This document shows positions 1-12,600 of a stretch of 64,000 bases of DNA, in pieces. A program made the translations under genes and the position numbers. The stretch lies in assembly GCA_951213105.1 (NCBI GenBank), contig OX578135.1:164021250-164085249 (forward strand), given 5' to 3'. The stretch is from Amaurobius ferox (taxonomy: Eukaryota > Arthropoda > Arachnida > Araneae > Amaurobiidae). The notes beneath the pieces were generated by a model. That model was not told where the DNA came from and did not search any database. It worked only from the letters and a program-made list of their open reading frames with translations. Each line of letters begins with the position of its first letter. The stretch's first letter is position 1.

Positions 1-497
1 ATTATTAGAAAAGAGTGAAAATATTGACACAATATTTGATACTTATGTATTATACCAAACTCCTGCATTAAAAATAGCAGTCATTTTAGTCTTTCTCTTG
101 TTAGTAAACTACATTTTGTTCTTGTCATGAAACAATAATGAAATACAACATAAATAATAATAAGATACAAAATGATGAAAGTAATGATAAATTTCAATAC
201 ATTAAAATAATAAGAAATATCATGAATCAGAATAAACATAAAAATATTGATCACTTTTTATTAGTTTAAAATTTAAAAAAACTTTAAGAACTTTATAAAT
301 ATAATGTTTGTTAAATTTCAATTGATTTGTATATATAAATTTATATAAATAGGTAAATAATGATGTCACAAGCCAAAAATGTTGTGCATCAGAATCCTAA
401 ATTAAGCATATTTGGGTTACAAATATGGTAGAGGTCAGTATAATACACAAACATTGCATCTTTTAAAATAAATTCTTTAAAATTACAATAAAAATAC

Positions 498-621
498 TTC
501 TATTTCTCCTTTAACTAACTGAAAGTTAGCAAGACATTGATATGCCTCATGATTTGTTGGATCAGATTTAATAGAGGAATCTATGGCTGTGCAACATTTT
601 TCTTCAGCATTTTCCTCAAAA
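498..621 (-). CDS. Acl4-like gene, exon 6 (last one visible)
   Basis: The acceptor TTCTTTTAG is followed by FEENAEEKCCTAIDSSI and DPTNHEAYQCLANFQL, a third TPR-like repeat. The proposed donor GTATTTTT at 497 is weak but keeps phase 0; without splicing the frame would stop four codons later (VFLL then a stop codon). The remaining exons should lie left of position 1. Confidence 0.7.
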
Positions 622-3600
622 CTAAAAGAAAGTAATATAAATACAAATGAGAGTCTGTTTGGAAATGCTTATCATCATAAGATCATAGATTTATAATATT
701 TCACCAGAAGAGGAGTATTATCAAGACTGTATTATACTGTATTATCAAGACCTTGAATTAATGCTATACTGAAACACTTACTTACCAACAATCTGTCATA
801 AATATTTCAGCAATAGAGCAGTATGCATCTGATAAATTTCTTTGTAAAGTGTTTTTGTTCAGTTCCTATGAAAAAAAGATTGACAGATTGAAATATCAAC
901 TATATTTTTATATTAATTTAAACAAAAACTTATTATTTTCTAATTATTTGGTTAATTCCAGTAGAGTCTTATTCACAGGGTTATCAATTCTTACTTTTCT
1001 TATAGAATGAAAATTATAAATTTTGTACTTAAATGAATTGCAGTGCTATTTTATAGAGATGCAATGTTTGGGCAGAATTCAGTATGGTCGCAATTTTTGG
1101 CGTCAAGTCTCTTATGGTTTCCTGCATTTCTAAAATGTACCTTTAGTTCCTAAAATGGTTTTCTAGTCAAATTTTATGCAAATTAACTATTTTTATCTAT
1201 ATTTTACTAATGATAATATACATGAAAAATAGCCAAATTTGTAAATCTAGAGAAAAAGTCTAAATTATGAACAAAAACAGATTCTAAAAATGATGAAAAG
1301 CTAAAGTCTGACATATTTTACCCGGCAAAGCACTGATCATCAAAGGTCATCATGTGTCTGGAATGTGCCATATTCCATCATGTAGAGGTATTTTACTATC
1401 TCGGTCACTTTGTGACACTTGATGATGAATCATGCACCTTATGATGACTAGTAGTGCTACTAGTAACTGTTCAATTACATTAGTAAATGCAAATATTGAG
1501 CATGCTGCATGGTACTTGATAATTCAATTGAACCTTACAGTAATCTAAAAAAAGAGAAAAACTTACCATCTATTTTTTGGTTGCACACAATATGAAAAAA
1601 AAAAATTCCCTTAAATTTATCAATCAAATTATTTAATCATCCTTTCAAAGAATCACATAAAAATACTAATAGGGGACTGCAACCGACGAAATCTAGGAAA
1701 ATCACATGCCTTACTATTATACTTTCAAATCTCTCTATATTTAAAAAAAGTAGCTGACACTGTTTGACAAATTTCTCGAGATTCTTTGCTTCGTATGCAA
1801 AAACTATTGCATATAAAAATATGAAATTTGGTACACTTGTAGTAAAAGCTTTGGGGAATATGTTGAAATAAACTGTTTTTTGATGTATATTGTAGTTTAA
1901 AAAATATTTAATGCCAAAATCAAAGACAAAATATTTAAGCTACAAGTTCGCGTCCTAGTTAAACTAACAATAGCAAGACCATGGATTTTTGCAAGCAGAT
2001 ACCTACATGGGTGAATTTTTGTAGGAAGGTGCTCCCCCTTCTTTTAATTTTGATGCAATTTTTGAGATATTTTACTTTTTATGCACTTCTGAAGTAAAAT
2101 TGTTTTTCGTATCGGCATGTGTAAAGATTTCTTTATCTTGTACCGCAAAAACTATAGCATTCAAAAATATGAAATTTGGTACATTTATAAGAAAAATAAT
2201 AGCATAGCATGATGAAATAAACAGTTTATCAATTTAAATTTTAGTTTGGCATAACATAGCTTGCGAAGAAAGCTCAGGATCAAGAATTCAGTGTTTGGAT
2301 TCCCTGGGCTAAGAAAAATTCCTGCTTTTACCTCCTGCAGAAAATAGGTAGGGATAGAAAAAGAGATTTTTGAAAGTAGAATTTTTAGGAGAGATAGGTA
2401 TGAAGCAAGCTCTGATAGTAGGACATTAAGCCTCCCGAAGGGGGTGGGTGGGTGGCGAAGCATAGCGAGCAGGGGCAGAGCCCCCTACTTATATTAAAAC
2501 AATAAAAGATAAAAAGCAGTAAATAGTATTTACAAAAAATCACACACCATTAAAATATGGATGGAGAAGGATGTTTAAACATTACATGGAAACTTATTCT
2601 ATACATGCAAAATCGCACAAAAAATAATAAATATTTTACAAAAATATTAATTAAGAATGAAGCATACTGTAGAGAAATAATCGTTGTGTATTTTTTAATT
2701 CACATAATTTAAAACTAAACATGGATGGAAAAGTATGTTTCAACATTGCACAGGAATATAATCTATACTTGCAAAATCACAAATCAATATTTTACAAATA
2801 TTGATTAATAAAGAAACCTACTACAAAGAAATGAAGGTTGTGTAATTTTCAATCACATAATTTGAAATTAAGCATTGATGAAAATGGGTGTTTCAACATT
2901 ACAGGTAATGTAATCTATATACGCAATGGCTCCAGTTTGATGGGAGCCAAAATGGTTTTGCATGAATAACATCTTTGAGAGTGGTTTGTCTTCTTTAGGT
3001 ATTTTCAAAACAGTTCAAAATAATAAAATTTTGAAATTAGAATCACTATATTTTAGAAACTAAGGACTTGATCTAAACTCTAGTTATATATCCTTGTAGG
3101 GCTTTCAAAGGACTACAAATTAATTATTATAATTCATGGCTTTTAGTTTTTGAGATATAAGAATTACAAATTTGATAAACAGAAAATTTTCAATCTTTTG
3201 AACTTGACAAGACGATTCCTCAAAAACTATAAGAACAAATTAATCTAGAAATTGGATTGCATATTGAAGATTTTTTTTTACTTACTGTTTAACTCTACCT
3301 TTTATAGTTTAGAAGGCAAGGTATTCAAGTGAAAGTAAGCAAAGTGAGGTAAAAAATTACTTGGACAAAAACTTTTTAGCAAATTATTTTTTCAAATATT
3401 AAAATTATTTTTATATATTTATAAATAATAACTATTTCCACCAAAACAAGTAAAAATTGTTTACATTTTTATCTATTAGGTTTGAGGATATAAGAGTCCA
3501 AAGTTTTTACATTTTTTGTAATGCACTAATTTCCACCCCAGGTACTCCAATCATAGAATATCATCAAAAAATGGATTTTTTAATGCAATAAAAGTTTCAA

Positions 3601-6600
3601 CAAATGAAATACAGTTACACACAGACAAGAATATTACTAGTTTTTAGTTACCTCAGATGGTTCAATGTTCTCTCCATTTTCAAGTTCTTTCTCTAGGATC
3701 TGAATACCTTTTTCATAATACGTCACAGATTCTAAACCTTCGTATAGTTGACCCATTGAAAAATATTTAGAATAACCAGTATCAGGTGTAATTGCTATGC
3801 AATGCTTTAGAAGCTAACGCTGTTAAGGATAAACATCCCAATTCACAACAATTCTTTAGAAATTAACAGTTTTGAAAATATTAAATGGAATAAATTTTGT
3901 GGTTAACTAAAGAGTTAATTAAAATCCTGAAAGACAGAAAATTGATGTTTTGGGTGAAATAGAGCATTATGGATAAGGATAATATAATAGGAAATAATAG
4001 GATAATATAATAGGAGCATTATATAATAGGAAATAGTTGATTTGGTGTTTATGTAGGATCATAAATTAATTTCTAACTGTTAAAGTAAGTAAATGATAAA
4101 CTGTTTCATATTTATAGATTGCACTTACATTATAGTAATAAAAAAAATTGGAAGATGATTAAATCTGAACATATTGCATAAAAGAAATTAATCTTTATTA
4201 GAGCTAAATTAAATAAAATATTTAGAATTTTGGCTTCAAATTAAACAAATTTTATTTCTTAAAACATAATTGATAACAGAGAAATATTATTGTTAGATAT
4301 TTTATAAAAGTTTTTTTTTCAAATTATACAAATCAGTGGTTGCTTTAACATGACACAAATTGGACATATGCTCCAAGTACTTAGAGTTATGGGCAGTGCG
4401 AGCAGAAGGAAAAATAGTATAGTGTTAGAATGAGATTGTGTAAAGTTAGATATGCAACCTGGTGTGTGCTAATAGTAACGTGTTTAGATGAGTTGTTTCA
4501 GTATTTTGCTTTTGTTAATTATATGTATTAAAAGTCATTCTCGTTCTTTAACTATATGTCCTTGATCGATTCACAAAATATTAAATATAGCTTTTTGTGA
4601 TTAGTTATTATTTTTAGGTGTATTTGTGTAAAAAAAAAATAACAAAATAAAAGGATACATTCTGAGCTTTTTCCCATTCCAGCTTTTCAATATAAAGACC
4701 AGATAACATTTCCATGGACTTTGAATTATTTGGATCTATTTCCAAGATTTCCTTTAATTTTGATTCTGCTTCATCATAATTAAAGCTGTCAACTGCTGCT
4801 TCAGCCTAATAACACAAAAATATAAGTATCACATAGAATATGACTGGAAATAATCACTGGATGCTAGACAAATTCAATTTTGTGTCACTATTATTTATAG
4901 GAAAACATTCACAAATTATCAAATTTCAGTAAAATTTCATTTGAAACATTCTACTCATTTCAATCTTCTGCCTATGTCATTACTCTAGAAAATTATGCAG
5001 CAAGGGTTCATTGCACTATTCTACATAACATAATTTATGCAAATTTTTGCAGGGCCAGAGCACAAAAGAAAGTGGTGCTCTATTTAAAAATAAAGCAACT
5101 TTTATAACATTTTAAAAGCATATGATACATTTTATACACATAGCAATAAACAAAATTGTTATATAAAATCAATTTTGCATAGCAGCAGTGCTATGCAAAA
5201 ATATGAAAGAAAATCTAACACTGGGGATACCGTAAGAGTGCAAAGATTTAGACTTCTAGGTTACCAGTCACACACATAGGTTAAATAGGGTCTAGGTTAA
5301 GCACTCACAAACATAGGTCTAGGTTAAACACTCACAGATATACTATATATATATACCGGGTGGTCAGAATTAAAACACCCCTACTCTGAGCTCTCTATAT
5401 ATCGAACTACTCAGTGTAAAGGCTCCAAAATTGTTGAACCTACTATTCAAGACATGGGGAAAGGGATTACGTGAAAAAAAAAAAAAAATAGTTCCAGAAA
5501 TACCAATAGGTGGCACTGTACAACAGAAAATATGCTGAAAAGACACAAAATAATCACAAAAAAACAAACACATGCGATATGGAATTTTTCCTTTTTAATT
5601 TCTTTTGCTGATATGAAAAAAAAAGATTAAAAAGTGAAGAAACTTGAACTGTCATTGTAACTGCAATTTTGCACTGTAAGCACAAAAATTTGCATAAACC
5701 CTTGGTTTGCAGCTACTATGTTATGGGTATAAAAGGGGATAAAACTGGGAAATTTTCATTCTTATCAGTGATGGCTGTCACACTGCCAGAACACGCTTTG
5801 CTCGTGAAGCTGTTTTATGAAAACAAAGGACATGCTGCAGCTGCACTTCGAGAGTTTCGTCGACTTAAGAATTTGTGCTAAGGACCATTACTTCCACAAG
5901 CTCTCAGGAGAATGATCGCTCGATTCGAGAAAACTGGACATCTTGGAGTTCAGCCAGGTCGAGGAGGCAAATCGACTCGTTCAGATGTCGTTGACAATGT
6001 TGCCACTGCTATTGTTGAACAATCAATGGATAACGTTATAGGCTGTAGTAGTGCACGTGGAGTGTCACAACATTTGAGTGTTCCCCACAGCACAATGCAG
6101 AACGTACTGAGAAACATAGTGCATTTTTTCCCGTGCAAAATTAGTCACAATCACCACTTGCTGACCATCAACAGGGAGAAGCGACTGACCTTTGTATTGA
6201 CATTTCTGGCTAGAGTTGAAGTGGATGCATCGTGGCCATGGCAGATTCTATGGAGCGATGAAGCGCATTTCCATCTAAGTGGAACAGTCAACACCCATAA
6301 CTGTCGCATTTGGGACACTGAAAACCATCGTACCTTCCAAGAGATTCCACTTCACTCACCGAAAGTTACAGTCTGGTGTGGATTCACAGCCACATTCATT
6401 CTTGGACCTCTCTTTTTCAAAGAGGCTACTCCCAATGGCCCTGTGACATGCACTGTAACGGCCAGGAGGTACAAAAACATGCTCGAAAATTTTGTTGTAC
6501 CCCAACTGCACCAGCACCAATGTCTTGATTCAATTGCCTTTATGCAAGATGGAGCGCCTCCACACATTGGACTCTGTGTACAGCAGTTTCTTCAGTAACA

Positions 6601-9600
6601 TTTTACTAATGGTAGAGTAATTAGTCGTTCGTTTCTGACAACCTGGCCATCTCGTTCTCTAGATCTTAATCCCTGTGATTTTTAGCTGTGGGGATACTTA
6701 AAAAGTCTTGTTTATCGAGGACGTCTGGTAACCTTGGCAGATTTGAAAGACAGTATCACTCTCATAGCTGCCAACCCAGAGAATAAAAAATTAGGAACAC
6801 TGTACGCGAGAAAAATGACACACAATAGTTGCACACAAAATATATATACATGGGTATCTCCAACATGGGAGTACTTGCTTCCCCCCCCCCCCCCCATTGA
6901 ATTGCATGTCAGTATTTCTTAGCCAATGTATTATGTATTGACAGTGATTTTGCACCCCCCCCCCGGAAGGAAAGATGGTGAAACTCATATATATATATAT
7001 ATACTATATAATTAATCTTAATAAAAAAAAATAAGACCTCATGAGATAAGAATTTTGAAACATACATGAAAACTATTTTCATATTTGAAAAAAAAAATGT
7101 CATTACACAATTTAAATACACTATTACAAAGTAAGTAAAACAAAGACAAATTAAGAATCTTTTTGGTTTATTGATACATAGGTAGCAGATTTGGCCTTTT
7201 TCAAGAAAGTGGCACCATGTTTGTTCATACCAAGCACCATTTATCTGATTATTTGGCAATTAAAGTAGACTGTAAAGTCAAAATACTCATGGAACTTCTA
7301 AAATCAGTTTTGTTTCTTTTTACAAGACTAAAAATTCGCTCACATGCAGCATTACTATGGGGGAGTGTTAGTATCCCCAAGATGATACTACTCAATTTAC
7401 CATACAAAAGTTTATACACAGGATCTTTTTGCTTTCCTAACTTAGCCCACTGAACATCAAATTTGTATTTGTATTATGCAAATATAATTAAAAAATTAAC
7501 CTTAATAATATGAAAATAACTAGTTTAGTCGATCTAATATGCAACATTTAAATGATGGAGATGGATGGAAAAAGATACTAACGTACTCTCGGCAATTCAC
7601 GCGATGTAACTGAATTGCGCAATCGCACTGTTTATGCGAAAATAATTAAGAAATTAACAGTAATAATTAATCAGAATATGAAAATAAGCTAGTTTAGTCG
7701 ATCTAATATGCAACATTTAAATGATGGAGATGGATGGGAAAAGATGCTAACATACTCTCGGCATTTCATGCGATGTAACTGAATTGCGCAATCGCACTGT
7801 TTATGCGAAAATAATTAAGAAATTAACAATAATAATTAATCAGAATATGAAAATAAGATAATTTAGTCGATCTAATATGCAACATTTAAATGATGGAGAT
7901 GGATGGGAAAAGATACTAACGTAATCTCGGCATTTCACGCGATGTAACTGAATTGCGCAATCGCACTGTTTATGCGAAAATAATTAAGAAATTAACCATA
8001 ATAATTAATCAGAATATGAAAATAAGCTAGTTTGGTCAATCAAAAATGCAATATGTAGAAGATTGAGATGGATGGAAAAAGATATTATTGCACTCTCGGC
8101 GATTTATGAGAACAAACTGAATTGCGCAATCGCAGTTTTATGCAAAATTAATGAACAAAATAACATTTTAGCGATTTATGCTGAATTAGACAACCTTTGA
8201 AGAAGTATATTTATTACTTTCATAAAATAAGCGATCGAGATCTTAATTTACATTACACGCGGCCGTAAATCTACGTTAATTTTATTATAGAGTTGCTACG
8301 ATCCCGGGAATGGTAGAAATCAATGCTAAAAAAGCGGAAAATTGGCGTTTCCGAGGAATTATACCATGTCTGGTTAATTGATAAATTTCAAACAAAAAAA
8401 TCCGGAGAATTTCGTTAGTAATTCGGAGGCCGGAGAAGTAATGAAACATCCGGAGTTTCCGGCCCAAATCCAGAGAGTTTTTTAAGTCTGATCTGTAATC
8501 TTATGAGCGTACTTTTGTTCAAATAGAGAAAAATTTCCCACTTAGCTAAAAAATCCCTTTTATAGGGAAAATTTTGGGGATATTATCCCTAAACGTATAG
8601 ATTTTTTCAAAAAATCGTTAAAATCGGGAGATGAGTCTTCAAAAGCGGGAAATCGGGATAAACACTCAAAAATCGGGAATCTCCCGCCAAATTCAGTAGA
8701 GTTGGTACATATGTAACTTTTATGGTTGCAGAGGGGGAAGTATGGGGTAAAACCGGAATATTTTCAAAAATTCGGATTTTGTGGAAAAAATTCGGATTTT
8801 CGGAACAGACGCAAAAATTCGGAACGAATCCGGAAAATTCGGAACGGTTGGCAGCTATGCACTCTGCATGTGAGAAGCATCTCAATCGACCAATTACGAT
8901 CCGCAGTTGAACAAGCTGTCCACAGACTGCAGATTTTACATCTTGAAGAAGGGAACCATATTGAGCAGCATTCCCTGCATTTCGATAAGGTCCTTGTGAT
9001 ATGAATGTTTGGTACGTTCGAATAAAATGTGTTACAAATGTGTATTTTGTGTCTTTTCAGCATATTTTCTGTTGTACAGCGCCACCTATCGGTGTTTCTG
9101 GAACTAATTTTTTTTTCACATAATCCCTTTCCCCATGTCTTGAATAGTATGTTCAACAATTTTGGAGCCTTTACACTGAGTAGTTTGATCTATAGAGAGC
9201 TCAGAGTAGGGGTGTTTTAATTCTGACTACCCGGTATGTATATATATATATATATAATGCATTAAAGCAAACAAATAAAATACTACCATAAGGAAAAAAG
9301 GAACAATACTAAAATCTATGCTATTAATATAATATGAAATTGTTATGATTATTTTCAATGATGCAGCTTTTCCAAATTAATAAAAGTTCAAAATTCATAA
9401 TTTCCCCCCCCTTCTCTTCAAAATTCTAAATTAATTTATTGTTATTGTGTATTTTGGCAATTTATCTATTATTAACGTTAATTTATAATCCCCTTCTAAC
9501 ATTCCAATATTCTAAATTATCACAAATATATCTGCAAACACTAAATATATCCCTCCAACCTTTTCTTTGCTAATTCACCAGTGTCCCCTGTACGTTTCTT

Positions 9601-12600
9601 TTTTTTTTTTGTGTGGCCTCCCTCTTTCCTTTTCGACTTGGCACTTTATTCAGCAGATCGATGAAAAAGTGCATTCTTTAAGACTAAAAAGCTCCTTACC
9701 CAGCTATAATATTTTAAACACCTGTTTTCAGGGTGCCTCGCAGACATTCCTTAGGTGAGACATAACATGGGTTCGGGGTAGCTAGGGCTGCAAATTTCGA
9801 GGCAATTTTGTGCCTCGCATTTTTGGATAGGCATTCTATTTTTTTCAATCACCAAGATTGACAACTCTTGGGAAATGAAAATCTCATTAATGGGGCATTC
9901 TATTCCGAGCATCAGCTTGAGGAGGTCACAAGATTTTGAGGTGCTGCAGTCCAGGGCTCATGGTATGGCGCCGTGACTCACGGTCACCAATAGGAGCATT
10001 TTTCCATTTTTTAACATTGAGTCTGCCATCCCATCGCATCTTTTGTTTCAAACATTTGTACCAACAAGTAATGTGAAGTGTTTCTGGTCTTGCTCTGTCA
10101 TCCCAGTATCATCAATCTGTTGTTTCTCAGAGTGTGTTGGGTTCCATTTAAGTGAAGGTTTTGTCAGGATACAGTGCTGAAATTTTGCCCGGCTACACAA
10201 ATACCAATAACATGCATCGTCATCTATACACCAATACTAATAACCTCACCACCCAGTGTCACTGCTGGGTGGCTGTTCTATTGAGTCTCAGGTTTGCCTG
10301 GAGTTTTTCATAGTCCACGCCCCTGCGGGGTGCTGTCGCATTTCAATGATCTGCTGCTCAAATTTTAGTTGTTGGAAGTTTTAATTAATATTTAGGTCTT
10401 AGCAAAAAGGATTATGTTTTTTTTTTAAATTCATTTTTAAATGAATTTATTCATGTTTCGGTGATTGTTCTGAAAAGTTCATTGAAAGTTAAATGTAGCT
10501 TTAAAAGAGGCTTCTTACCATTTGTTTCCTTTTTCCTTTTAATAAAAGCTTTGTTAGGCAAATATCTTGTGTTTGTTTTGCTGTTAATTAATTTAGATAC
10601 TTAAAAGTAAGTGGATTCTGGAAGAATTGGTATGGATTTTTAAAAGTAAGCTTTGAATAAATAAGCACAGGCCAAACATTTAGAAAAGAATAAGAAACTT
10701 TATTATTTATTCAGCTTATTGGAAATAATCTTAAAAGTTAAAATAAAATATAATACATATACGATACATAATATATGATCAGGCAATCTAAAATGATAAT
10801 AACTTTAGTTTTATCTAAATAAATAATCAATCAATAAATTAAGTAAAGATATCGAAAAACATTGCGACACAGATTGCGACAAAATGTAACAATAACTTAC
10901 TTCCTGAATCAACACTTCTAATTTTTCATGCTGAGAACTTGATTCACCAGCTACAGCTGAAGCAGCACCTGCAAGAAATGAATAAGTTATAATTGGAGCA
11001 AAATAATTTACAGGTTCACAAACTCTTAACTGGTTTGTTCCTATTACTAGTGGAGCAATGATGAACTTAAAGGGGATCACTCTCATACCTATTACAAGAA
11101 CCCCGATAAATTGAAACAAACTTTTTGCTATACAATTTCTAAATTCTTGGGAGGGGGGGGGGGATTCCTCCAATTCCTAGGCGTAGCAGTAAGTTAGTCA
11201 AGCAATTTATCTGTAACAATTTAAGACCTAATTTTAAAATGAAAAGTGGAAGGGTCTTACAACAGAAAGAGGTAGAGAGGAATTATTTTCTAATTGTAAT
11301 TTGAGGCCAACATCTTACTATTAACAAACTGGACTAGTGCCTCATGTTTTTTTCTAAAATGTAGCATTCAATCTGAGGAGTTGCAGGAAACTTTTGAAAA
11401 TTCAACAGATTTTTAAATGTGTTCGAAAAATTTCTAATGGGGGTAAAAATCGATTACATAATAAAAAACATATTTTCTTAATTTTCAATCTGCAATCCTG
11501 AATTTTTTTTAAACTGAAGCTAAGGTGCCAGAGTTTTGAAAAGTCAATAGTTTTTTTCCCCATAGATTTCACAGACAAAGACAAACAAATTCTAAAAATT
11601 TCAAGGCAACAGGGATGAAGTTGTGACGGACGAGGAGTCCTGAAGGTTAGGCTTCTTTGTGCAATTTATCCCATGTTCTGAAACTTTGTTTTGTATTTTC
11701 CTGTGCTTAGAAAATTGCTCTCTCATGAGTACAATTTTTGCAGAGTCCACAAAAATTTCAAAATTTTTAAAGTTCTTAAATTTTTCTAAGTACTGGATTT
11801 GTGAAATATTAGTAAGGTACCCCAAATTTTTTAAATATTAAAATTGTGAAATATTTGCAAAATGTGTTTTTCGATGTTTTTTTATGTCTGCAGAATTTAC
11901 CTAGTATTTGATTCCTTATTTTAGTGTTTTTCCAAAGTATAAATAGCTAATCTAGTATATTCAAAATTTTATTTCATAACGTAGTAAATTACGCCAATAT
12001 CCATGTTTTTCAGATGTCTGGATAAAAAAAGTACACTTATTTCCCGATTTACACGGGATTTGTTTTACACGATTTCGCATTTACACAGTTTATAAATTAA
12101 CAGATTTCAAAAATTGATAAAAATGTATATTCCGCTCCATATACGCCTATACAAAGATTTGATGACATTTTTTAATTTTATTCCTTTGTGAAACTGATGA
12201 AAACAACAGGGGATTCCCGGTGTTGTAAAATATATACATTTAGGGGAATCCCCGTAATGGGGAATTCCTGTATAGGGAAATCCCTGTAATAGGGGAATCC
12301 CCGTATGTAAGCTAAGCTATCTGGTTCATGCAAGTACATAGTGCAGAAACATTTTAGCAGCAAAGCTTATATTATTGTGCGTTTATCTTTTGAACTGGTA
12401 AGTTTTCAACATTTATAGTGTTTCTTGTATCTTTATAGTTTGCGTAAATTTGTTAAGGTTCTATAATGTCACAGGATTTGAAGAAAAATCAAATGAAAAG
12501 AAAATTTATTTCTTTAGAAACTAAAATTTAAATATTAGACAGTCTACGTAATAGAGAAAGAGTAACGGATGTTGCTAAATTTTACTCCATGAATGAAGCC

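Larger units (their letters stand above)
6763..8859 (-). mobile_element. hAT-type element inserted in the Tc1/mariner-like transposase
   Basis: Both ends read inward as CATAGCTGCCAACC (right end as reverse complement). The right flank carries CACTCTGC and the left flank CACTCT, consistent with an 8-bp target duplication that lost two bases on the left. Removing the insert restores the transposase reading SITLHVRSI. A hAT dimerisation-domain remnant lies inside on the minus strand. The right subterminal region repeats ATTCGGA/TTCCGGA several times, the kind of motif hAT transposases bind. Two poly-C runs (6881-6894 and 6955-6964) lie near the left end. Confidence 0.8.
5771..9004 (+). pseudogene. 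Tc1/mariner-family transposase pseudogene (DD-D type, split by insertion)
   Basis: The frame from 5771 (MAVTLPEHALLVKLFYENKG) contains three in-frame stops: TAA at 5879, TAA at 6596, and TAG in place of a tryptophan in the PCDFWLWG motif near 6682. Catalytic motifs visible are WSDEAHF, FMQDGAPPH and LDLNPCD. The third residue is Asp, and I count 42 residues between the second and third, close to the DD41D group rather than Tc1 DD34E or mariner DD34D. The protein breaks at LKDSITL (about 6762) and resumes after the hAT element at 8868 as HVRSISIDQLRSAVEQAVHR, ending at 9004. It is a dead copy. Confidence 0.85.
5356..9234 (+). mobile_element. Tc1/mariner-like transposon with 195-bp terminal inverted repeats, interrupted by a hAT element
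   Basis: TA dinucleotides (5354-5355 and 9235-9236) flank terminal inverted repeats that start CCGGGTGGTCAGAATT on the left and CCGGGTAGTCAGAATT on the right. The arms span 5356-5552 and 9042-9234 and differ at only a few positions. A decayed transposase lies between them on the plus strand. Removing the 2.1-kb hAT insertion leaves an element of about 1.8 kb. Apparent ORFs inside the arms (minus 5370-5573, plus 9029-9220) are mirror images created by the inverted repeat. Confidence 0.9.

Noticed and set aside
2185..2463. 92-codon minus-strand ORF
   Set aside because: It lies in an unclassified repeat block, shows no known domain and has no splice context with the Acl4-like exons on the same strand.
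5370..5573. Minus-strand ORF, with a twin on the plus strand at 9029-9220
   Set aside because: They encode the same peptide only because both lie in the terminal inverted repeats of the Tc1/mariner-like element.
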